This document shows positions 50,031-59,600 of a stretch of DNA of 64,000 nucleotides, in pieces. This DNA is from Cocos nucifera (Eukaryota > Streptophyta > Magnoliopsida > Arecales > Arecaceae): NCBI GenBank assembly GCA_006176705.1, contig QRFJ01006018.1, positions 130,001 to 194,000 of the forward strand, read 5' to 3'. Position numbers and translations under genes: made by a program. Below the pieces are notes generated by a model. It was given only the letters and a program-made list of their open reading frames with translations. It searched no databases and was not told the origin of the DNA. Within the stretch, counting starts at the first letter, position 1. The number at the start of each line of letters is the position of its first letter.

Positions 50031-51549
50031 ATGAAAAAGACAAGCATAATCAAAGTGGAGATCAATAGATTTGATGGGAAGGATAATTTCTTCTTATGGC
50101 AAGCAAGGATAAATGATGTCCTCATCCAACATGAGTTGATCAATGCTCTCTTAAACGATAAGATGCTAGCCACCATAGAAGTAAAGAATTGAAAGTGGAT
50201 CCAGATGTAGGCAGTGAGCACGATCCGCTTATATCTAATGGATGATGTGGTGATCCATGTACTTGGCAAGACTTCTTCGATAATGCTGTGGTCGAAGCTC
50301 AATGAGTTGTACATGGCAAAGTCGCTCACCAACATGCTATTTCTTTGGAGGCAGTTCTATCAGCTGCAGATGAATGAAGGCTAGAGCATGCAGGAGCATT
50401 TATTCAACTTTTAGAAGATTCTCACCGACCTCCTCAGCATTGGTAAAAAAGTTGAGGAAAATACTAGGGCGTTGATTTTGCTAGCATCGCTTTTTTCTTT
50501 ATATGAGTCCTTGATGACTGCTCTTCTAGTGGATAAGAATACCATTAAGATGGATGAGGTCACTATAGCGATACTTCAAAATGAGATTCTCAGGAGGGAG
50601 AACCTGGTTTCGAGCTCAGATGGTGGCAGCTCAACTTTGGCAATTTTTGGAAGAGCAGAAGACACTATATGGAGTGGTAGAGGATTGCGAGAAAGATGAT
50701 CCAGATTCAAGACGAGGGATTCTAGCAAGATCAGATGCTACATGTGCGACGAGTTGGGGCATTGAGTCAAGAATTATCCATAACTTAAGGATCGGACGAG
50801 GACTACTGTAGTGACGGTCAGTAGTGGTCAAAGGATGATGTCTTGGAGATATCTGACGAGGTATCTACTTCTTTCTAGCTGTGGATTTTAGATTCTGCAT
50901 GTACATATCATGTTTATTGTAGAGAGAAGCAGTTTGACTTTCTAGAGAGCAGTGAGGGCACTGTTTATCTATCAGATAGATCAAACTATGTGATCAGAGG
51001 TATCGAGATGGTCAGTTGGAGGACACATGATGGTGCAGTGAGAAGATTGGGGGAGGTTCGATACATATCCGATTTCAAGTAGAATCTTATCTCACTGAGC
51101 AGACTGGATTCAAACGGCTACAGATGGATAGCTGGTGATGGAATCCTGAAGGTCATGCACGATGATAAGTTTATATCAGAGGGGAAGAAGAGAATGAGAT
51201 GACATTACCATCTGACAGAAAGTCCAGTGCAAGGTGAAGCTTCAGGAGCCAGAAGAAGCTCAGTGCGAGATGGAGCTCCAGGTGGAGGTGGATTGACACG
51301 AGATGGAAGACTCAAAAGGATGAGAGGCAACGTCGTAAAGTAAAATTTTTATTATCGTAGGAGATTTTTTCGAGCAAGTCTTTGGTCAGAGTGGATACAG
51401 CCTATGATGGATGTGGGATCAAGCAGCCTGGCTCGACTTCCACGTTTGTCCATTCATGAGATAGCAAGCGTACCCCAGGGTATGGAGGTGAGATGGATCA
51501 CAAGCTCTCAAAGTCAGGTGAAGGTCGAATATCAAGTCGATGTGGAGAT
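50031..51549 (+). pseudogene. Copia gag/protease remnant of the inner element
   Basis: It begins at ATG 50031: MKKTSIIKVEINRFDGKDNF then FLWQARINDVLIQHELINAL (UBN2-type gag). It continues through ASLFSLYESLMTALLVDKN, a zinc knuckle RCYMCDELGH*VKNYP (last Cys is Tyr, with a stop), a protease block WILDSACTYHVYC (usual D-S-G is D-S-A) and a pre-integrase part with RYISDFK*NLISLSRLDSNG. It then goes directly to a short C-terminal block ending ...VRWITSSQSQVKVEYQVDV just before LTR2. Integrase, RT and RNase H are missing. Several stops. Confidence 0.85.
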
Positions 51550-52452
51550 TATTAGAATTTGATGCCTCGAATTCGATCCACAGTAGAATAGAATCAGTAT
51601 CAGCAAGCAGTCGAGTCGGATCGAATACAGGATCGAGTTGGCTCGGGTTGAGATCGAGTTGACTCGAACCATAGCCAAGTTGACTCTCTCAGACAGACAG
51701 AAAGTAGGAGTTCGGACGAAATGCAGTCGAACGGCTTGATCCCTAATAGAGCCGGCTCGATAAAAATGAACAGAACAAGATGAAGTTTTTTATTTAGACT
51801 CGGATTGTGATTAATCCAAGGGGTTTATGGGAGTTGCACGTGGACCACAGGATCCAGCGGCCATGGAGGGTTACGGTCATGATCTAAAGATTGAAAAATA
51901 TTTTAAGACTTCATTAAGATCATGTTCGACTCATATTAGGAAAAAGAGTCATGTTAGGACTTCTGTGAATTGCTGAGAAGAGGATTCTCATCCTCTTCAA
52001 AGGGCTTAGGTGCTGTGGAGCAGCGAGGTGGCACGTGTGGCGTGAGAGGCACGTAGAGAGGCTCAGGCAGCCACTGAGAGGAGCTTGGTAGAGCATCGAG
52101 TATGTGCAACCCACGAGAGAAAGAAGCAACAAGTGCATAGCATCCGATGAGGAGGCTGTGAGGGTAGAGCATCTTGTAGCTTCTGAGGATCTCCTTGGGA
52201 TTTTAATAGAGTTTTTGTAAGGATAGCTTCTAGTTGAAAGAGATTTATGTATGGTGAGTTGAGAGTGGATGTTCTCCTCTTATATCTATTTTTCTCTTTC
52301 ATAGTGAAGCTTTGCATGCCCCGTGGAGATGAGTCTTTAGGCTGATCCATGTACTTGATTGCTTTTTTATTTTTATTTTTTTCTTTTTCTTATCATAATA
52401 ATTTGGTACTAGATCCTTAACAAGTGCTATTAGAGTAGCTGATATCCCAACA
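51550..52452 (+). repeat. Inner Copia element, 3' LTR
   Basis: Complete 903-bp LTR ending GATATCCCAACA at 52452. It is continuous across the site where its partner holds a solo LTR. Confidence 0.85.
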
Positions 52453-52663
52453 TGCTGGGTACTGGTGGCCCGCCGATCTGTGCCAGCTTGTGGATCCCTT
52501 TAATGGCTCATGGGCCATGCCACCTGCTCCGACCTTTCTTCATGCATATTTTCTCCGTCTAAACTTCATTTAGGCTATTCTTAGACTTGTTAGATTTTGT
52601 TTATCATCCTGGACCTCATTCTAGGCTTATTATGGACTGAATCTCGAGACGTTTTCCTCAATA
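52453..52663 (-). repeat. Outer Copia element, 5' LTR, second segment
   Basis: It continues the alignment to 43430-43746 of the other LTR (CATGGGCCATGCCACCTG, then CTCGAGACGTTTTCCTCAATA) and ends at the GCTAT target duplication. Confidence 0.85.
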
Positions 52664-52668
52664 GCTAT

Positions 52669-53140
52669 TAGCCTATTCAACCATATGGACGATTCTTGGA
52701 ATCTCCTAACAACCTTCATAATGTGGGCAAAACTCAGAACTGACATTCATAACTAACAACTCTGATTGTAGGTTAGTAGGTAAATTTTCTATCCTAATGG
52801 TTTGTCAAATTGAGGCCTAATGACTTAGGAAACTAGGGTCTAATGGCCTACTAGATTCCAGCGTAATAACCTATAACTCCATCTCTATATAAAGAGATAA
52901 TAAGGGGACTCCCCAAGTCTAACTCTAGAGAATAACCTATGCTTTTACTCTTCCTTTCTCTCTTTTCTCTATTATTCTTAAGCTTTGGTTAATTTAAGCA
53001 TCAAAAGATCCTTACTCGAAAATCTTTGGTGAGAGCGAACTTCCCCTATAGGTTCTTCCTAAGCGCTCCAATCCTCAAACCGAAGTTGAGCTCTAAGGCC
53101 GGAAGATGTCCAACCTCTACCATATTTGCCTTGGACTAAA
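52669..53140 (+). repeat. Possible Gypsy-type LTR fragment, target of the outer Copia insertion
   Basis: 'ctctatataaagagataa' (near 52890) is a TATA box. It is followed by a CT-rich tract and 'ggttaatttaagcatcaaaa', a pattern like plant Gypsy LTRs. The left part of this sequence should be just before 42652. Ends not found. Confidence 0.4.
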
Positions 53141-54590
53141 GTCTTGCAGCAACATGATCTTTAGAAAAATATGGGCTGTGAAAGCCAACTAGTCCAATTT
53201 CTATAGGAAATCCAACGTAATTTTGCTAGCTTTTCCAAACAAGCTCTTACATGGATTAGAAAACTCAAAGACATTTAAGTCGGGTAAATAACCATATTTG
53301 TGGCAATAATTTCGGATGCATTGGCATTATACTCCGTTTATGCAAAGATATATGTGGTTACCAAAAGGATACTTAGCATTGTTATTATTTGTTAAAAAAT
53401 AAACATCTATGGAAAAAAATTATGGGAGCAAGACTAATTAGAATAAATTTTATTAAGCTTCAAATTCATGTACTTTGGACAACATATATGACATTCCCTG
53501 CGGTCACTTATGGACTAGGCCTAATCACACAATATAAGTTATGATTTATTTTGTTTGTTTGAAAGATTAAAATAAATTTAGCTAACACTAAAATAATAAA
53601 AAAAAAATGTTATTTAAAACCTATCTTATTCTATATGCTTTTTTGTTTTGTTGTGTTATTTGCATTTGTGTGTGCCCAAACTTCAACTATGTATTTAATT
53701 ATAGCATCCCTAGCAAGGATGTCAATAAGACATTTTTGATTGGGGATGTTTGGGAATTCATGATTCAATCATTTTCATTAGAAAATTTTTATCTCTATCA
53801 AAAGAGAATGGGATGCCTCAATTTTTATAACCCAATTTTGGCTCCATTCTAACATTCAAATCCTATTCTACGAAGGGGTTTGCTTGATTGGAGGGAGTGG
53901 AGGTCCAAAATCGAAATGCGAATGGATGACTCCCATTTTAACTATTTGATTGAGGAAAGTTCCATTTCGATTTCGATTTCGATTTCGAAATAAAATGGAA
54001 ATGGCTCAATCTATCTAAAACTCAATCTCCACTCTCTTTTATGGATTCAAATTTTTATTTTGATTCCGATTTCGATCACGAACCAAATATTTCAGAGAAT
54101 TAGGCTATTCTAATTCCAATTCCAATTCCAATCCATTTTGATTTTTATTCCGATTCTTATTCCGATCACGAATCAAGTATTTTTTAAATTGATTCAAAAA
54201 ATTAATTTTATAAAAAATATTCAAATATTTAATTGATGTTTCAAAAATGCTTCAATCAGCTATTCCTATTCTCGTTTCGATTTAATTGGAGTAAGCCAAA
54301 TGGGGGTGCTTGATTAGGAGTAAGAGTTCAGAATTGGAATGAAATTGATAACTCCCATTCTAACCATTTGATTGAGGAAAGTTCCATTCTGATTTCGATT
54401 CCGAGTAGAATGAAAATGGCTCAATCTATCTAAAACTCAATCTCTATTTTATTTTATGGATCTAAATTTTAATTTTAATTTTGATTTTGATCATGAATCA
54501 AATACTTTAGAAGATTAGACTATTTTGATTTCCATTTTAATTTTAATCTATTTTGATTTTCGTTCTGATTTTGATTTAGATCACGAACCA
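53141..54590. other. AT-rich intergenic region with a direct repeat pair
   Basis: Two diverged copies (about 53873-54230 and 54303-54596) share 'gcttgatt.gg', 'aactcccatt' and 'tgattgaggaaagttccatt' followed by 'atggctcaatctatctaaaa'. They are rich in TTCGATTTCGATTCCGATT-like words. The sequence 'taagccaaatgggggtgctt' between them suggests adjoining MITE ends. The ORF at 53607-53852 is not recognisable. Confidence 0.6.
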
Positions 54591-55043
54591 TAGTTATGGT
54601 TGTTAGAGATGATTTGGGTTTGAATCCCGTCCACAGTTCTCTTATACTTTGTTTTTGGGGTACAATTATTTTATTTTTTAATATAAAACAAAAATAAACA
54701 AAAGAAAACCAGCTCAGGGATGTTGTCCCAGTACCAGTTTTATACCAACCTTTGGATTTCTCCCACTGTACTAGCCCAACGACCCACCGCCCTCCTAATA
54801 AGGCTTCTATAATCACGACCGTTCGATCCACGCGACCGTCGGTCCAACATCCTTGAGATGGAAGGCTAACAGCTCGAAGGACAAATATCTCACGTGACGT
54901 GGAGGTTTTCAGAGATCGTCGCCATCCCCCTCAAAGCCTCTCCCCAAGTCCTCGATACCCCGAGTTCTAATCTCGGCCGCTTCCTTCCCCTCCCCCAAAA
55001 AATCCTAGCCTCGGTTCCGTAGATCCGCGAGAGGTGGGCCGCG
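54591..55043 (+). promoter_or_regulatory. Promoter and 5' UTR of the RNP1-type gene
   Basis: 54891-54904 reads CACGTGACGTGGAG: a perfect palindromic G-box CACGTG overlapping a second ACGTGG core (ABRE-like), about 150 bp before the start codon. 54940-55020 is CT/CCCC-rich, like a monocot 5' UTR. No clear TATA box was found. The transcription start is unknown. Confidence 0.6.
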
Positions 55044-56562
55044 ATGGGTTCCAGGAACGACGCGAAGGCCAGGGAGCACGATGGAGCCAGCCCCGGGTGA
55101 GATCTCTGTTCGATTCATCGTTTATTTTTTTCATAAAGATTTCGATCCTCGTTTTATCTCAGTTTTGCGGTCCGTCCAAGCACGTTTAACCTCTTAAATC
55201 TACTATTTTGACCGCAGAAAGATCTTTGTTGGAGGACTTCCCAAGGATACGAGCATTGGTCAGTCTCCTGTGCCGCTCCTCTTTCCTCTAGGGTTTCTTC
55301 CATATAAAGTTTTCTCTTTTTATTCTAATTAACCAAAACAGTTGGGATTCATTGCTATTATCCTTTCATTATCGTATCATAAGACTTTCTTCTCTTAATT
55401 ATTTATTCTTTGAGAAGAATGAAAGTTTGGAAATGTTATAAGTACGTCTAGCTTTTTATGTTGTGATATGATTCTTCGGTTAATTGTTTCTTAATCGAAA
55501 TTTTATGACCGTCCTCCGTGGGATGGATGCGTGTTGCTGAGGCCTAAAATCTTAGATGGTATTAATTGTCCTAAACTTGTGTCATTCCTAATTTGGTTGT
55601 CTTTCTTCCTTGATCGCACCTAGATATCGCGAGTGTAGAGTTATTCACAAATCTGGCCCGTCTTTGGTTCTTGTTTCTTCTTCTGTTGCTCTAGTGATGT
55701 GACCATTTTTCTGAAAGGCGAAATTTTGTACTCTTTCTTTCCTTTCTTCTTTTTCTTCTTCTTTTTGAATTTAGTACTTCTTCTCCTGATACAATGCTTT
55801 TACTGCCTTTGTGTAACCCTGTTTCAGTGTTCATTTATTAAGCATTTTTGATGAACCAAAACTCCTGGGTCTTTTATCTCCTTTCCCAAAACAGCTTTGG
55901 TGTTCGTGTGGTTATACATCACCATCGCAACCATTGGTTTGTTTGTTGCAGTTTTGAGCATCTCACCAACCTTCTGGTCCTCCTTGCTGTAGTATACTCA
56001 CAATTAAGGACATGATAGTCTGAAAGGCTTCAACCGTGTGTTGTTGGGCATTGCTGTTGCGATTTGTTTCTTTCTGTTCTTTCCATCAGGAGGCTGAAAT
56101 CTTCGTGTCAAATGCAGTCCTCTCAAATGATTCCTTCCAGTGACTTTAGTTATATAATGTTTTCTGTTTGTTGATAACCCTGCATCTTTTTTTTTTTTCC
56201 ATTTCTTTTCTTTTCTTTTCTTTTTTTATAAAATTTATAGGAAAGCCTGGTTCTATTTTAACCCAAGGCATTTTTCACTTATTGCTGTATGGTTGCAATT
56301 TATTTTGTCTTTTTATCTTTCATGTCATGTGCCTTAATATTCTTGTAATTTGGAAGTTCTTCTTTGGTTCTCTTAGCTTGAAACTGTGATCATTATCATG
56401 TGTGCCTTTTTGGAGGGACAGAGATCTTATGGAAGGAGAGTACTGAAGGTCATGAACTATGCAATGTTTAATAAGCCACACAAATATAAATGTTCATGAC
56501 ATGCAATTTATTTTACTGTGTAAAAGAAAATACTTTTGTGGTCTTATTCCTGCCATATCCTG

Positions 56563-56622
<60 letters not shown>

Positions 56623-59600
56623 AAAAATTAATATTTAAATTTCAAGAATTGCATTGTCTGAATGTCCATGTAGGGTGGAGTCCATGTATGTGTTTTATAG
56701 ATAAATGACATTTTTTATTTACAATTGTCAGATTTGACACACTCCACAAGAATTTTTTTTTTAATACTTAATTGACATTGTGATTTTTTGTTTGAATTGC
56801 TATGCTTCCTCCTATTTTGTCATACCGTATCCTTGACACATAATAATCCATTGTATGAAATTTCTTGTCCGTTCATTATGGCTTGGTCATAGTTTCTATG
56901 TTTTTTCCCCAATAAGGCCAATTTAAATTTTTGGGCTGGTTCTATGAATATTATATTCTTCTACTTTGTGGATTTCATGGTTCTCTTGATTATGTTGTGC
57001 TATCTATCATGTTTTGCATGGATTACCCTATGAGTAGTTTTTGATATTTGTATAAGACCTCTTTCATAATATTGAAATGTCAGGTTAAATGTTTCTATCT
57101 TCTACTGAAATTGCACCATCTTTTTTTCCTTGTAACAGCCAATTTAAATTTTTGGGCTGGTTCAATGGATATTATATTCTTTTACTTTGTGGATTTCATG
57201 GTTTTCTCTTGATTATGTTGTATTATCTATTATGTTTTGCATGGATTACCTTATGAGTAATTTTTGATATTTGTATAAGACCTCTTTCATAATATCGAAA
57301 TGTCAGATTAAATGTTTCTAGTTTCTACTGAAATTGCACTGTCTTTTCCCCCTGTAACAGCTACATTTACGAAGCATTTTGGGAAGTATGGAAAAATTAT
57401 AGATCATGTGATAATGAAAGATAAATACACATCTCAACCAAGGGGTTTTGGTTTCATCACCTATGCTGATCCTTCAGTTGTTGATACAGTAATCGAGGAT
57501 ACCCATATAATCAATGGAAAACAGGTAAAGTCATTGGTAAGCTCAGAATGTTATATTTAGCTTGCTTCATTTATGAATTTATTATTTGTGGTGCTTTGCA
57601 GTTAACAAATTAGTGGTATGGTGGAAAACATGTTTTGCCTTCTTCAAAATTTCATGTGAATGCATTTTCATTTTATATTCAAAGTTACTTGCATAATTGG
57701 ATGCTCAGACAGTTTAAATGAATCTTATCGATTATCTCCTCCATCACTTCTTAATAGTTTTCTACCATTTATCCTGCATTTCTAATACAAAGAAGTGTGA
57801 TGATTGGTTGTTGTAACTTTTGTCACATTTATCGGTGAACATTAAATGGTTAACAGATGCTTGTTTCTTTGTTTTGATATCTTATACTTGGTTATGATGC
57901 AAATAAGAAATCCTATTTCAATTAGGAGCTTCTAGGGACATGGTTAATTTTCAGGTTTTAGGAGTCAGTTGTCCATCTGGAGTCTTACACATCTCAATTT
58001 GCAATATCAGAGTACTTGTTTGGAAGCTGTTTAAGTCTGACGAGTTTTATGTTATGAGTTTAGCTAGTGTAGTTGTTATAAGGGTTGACAATTGTCATGA
58101 ACATTTAAAAATGTGATTGCAGTCGGTTTGAGTCATTTTAGGAAAATATTTATTTGTGTTTTTTTGGTTTGTATGAGGAGTTTTAAGCAGCATGGCATTG
58201 GCTGGGAAATGTTCTACAAGTGTCCTAGTTGATTTAGGAGTTATTTTGATTGCTTTATGAATGGAGAAGCCATACCTATGAAATTAACAATGTATTTTCT
58301 TTGGTTGAAGGATAGAAATTTTTCTTAATGTGGATTCTATCATACCCAATGGGTAGAGCTGGAAGTGGGCCTGATCGGGCCAGGTTTTACCTCTACTTGG
58401 GCCCGGCCCGAAGCAAAATTTTCTAAAATGTTCAGGCCCGAGCCTCGGCCTGGGCCCAACTGGGCCAGGCCTCCTCGCAGATCGGGAGGCGGGGGGGGGG
58501 GGGGTTGTGTGTGTGCAGTGCGAAGGCGGAGGGGTGCCGGGGAGCCGCGGCCTGCAGGGGGCGCTGGGGTGCGACGGGCGGCGGCTGCAGGGGTGCGGTG
58601 TGAAGGCGAAGGGTGCAAGGGGAGCCCCGGGGGGGGGGGGCACTGGGGTGCGATGCGCTACTGGGAGGGGGGTTTCGCGAGGAGGGAGGGAGGATCGGGG
58701 AGGGCAGAGCGAGGGTTCGCGAGGGAGGGAGGGCGGAGGGGGGTTTGGCAAGGGAGGGAGGATCGGGGGGAGGGCAGAGCTAGGGTTCGCGAGGGAGGGA
58801 GGGCGGAGGGGGGTTTTGTGGGGGATTGGCCGATCAGGGGAGGGCGAAAGGGTGGGGTTTTTTTGTGGGTGTTTTGGATTGTAATCGGGCCCGGGCCGGT
58901 CTTAGGCCGAGCCAAAGATAAGCCCGAGCCCGGTTCGAAAATAAAATGGGCTCTATTTTATGGCCCGAGCCCGGCTTGAATAGTTTCGGGCCAAGCCTGA
59001 AGTCTGAGCTGAAGCCGGCCCGGCCCGAGCCCACTTCCAGCCTTACCAATGGGTTTTCTTATTTTCTATATTTTTTGTCTGCATTAGGTTCTTTTTTCCA
59101 ACTAAGATTTTGTATTTTTCCTCTGGTATGTCATTTATGTAGTATAACACAAATCTTGAAACATCATATCTCTTATTTTCTTTAGCATTATGAACTGCAA
59201 TTTCCATGTAATAGTAGCCTCATCTTCTATTAATGTTAGGTATATTTATTATTTTCTGAGTTTGATATTTGATGGATTGCCAGCTCTCTTATGTTTGTTA
59301 GTCATGTGCATCTTAGTTCTTTTGAAAATCTGAACTTGTTCTATGCACATGCATACAGAATGTTGCTAGGATATATAATCCCATTATTTTCATAACTAGA
59401 TTGCATTTTCCAGTAAAAGTGACAGATCTTGTGAAGTTTACTTATTCTTGGACTTCAATGCTTAGAAACTAAAACCATCATTCAACTAGACTGGGTATAA
59501 CAAAGACAAGAAAACTTTGATCATACATCGGTTACATTTTTTTAATTACATGGAGGTTTTGTTCACAAGATGACAGCTTTTCTCGATGAATGTTGGAAGC

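Larger units (their letters stand above)
46132..52452 (+). mobile_element. Inner Copia-type non-autonomous LTR retrotransposon
   Basis: LTR1 is 46132-46377 plus 49343-49966; LTR2 is 51550-52452. LTR1 is followed by gat then TGGTATCGGAG (49970-49980), a Met-tRNA primer-binding site. LTR2 is preceded by a polypurine-like GTGGAGAT. Both LTRs start TATTA instead of TGTTR and end CCAACA. Joining 46131 to 52453 restores a continuous outer LTR, which proves the insertion; the left target duplication is degraded (CTA against TGCTG). The 1.6-kb interior carries only gag/protease. Orientation is opposite to the outer element. Confidence 0.87.
42657..52663 (-). mobile_element. Outer Copia-type non-autonomous LTR retrotransposon (interrupted)
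   Basis: Two direct LTRs: 42657-43746, and 45331-46131 continued at 52453-52663. Target duplication GCTAT at 42652-42656 and 52664-52668. Its gag runs on the minus strand, so the split LTR is the 5' LTR; TGGTATCAGGT (complement of 45288-45298) near its inner edge is the probable Met-tRNA primer-binding site. The internal region is only about 1.6 kb (gag/protease remnant; no integrase, RT or RNase H). A second element (46132-52452) was inserted into the 5' LTR. Confidence 0.85.
55259..57360 (+). other. RNP1-type gene intron 2 (2.1 kb)
   Basis: T-rich intron. It contains a CT microsatellite (56565-56621) and, at its 3' end, a two-copy tandem duplication of about 221 bp that includes the acceptor site. 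Confidence 0.85.

Noticed and set aside
57312..57560. ORF starting upstream of RNP1-type exon 3 as an alternative N-terminus
   Set aside because: It reads through the intron end and past the exon 3 donor; the spliced model gives the full RRM1, so this is an intron-retention frame at best.
58284..58979. Long Pro-rich (minus) and Gly/Arg-rich (plus) ORFs in the RNP1-type intron 3
   Set aside because: They lie inside the G-rich hAT-like element, overlap on both strands and owe their length to stop-poor GC-rich sequence.
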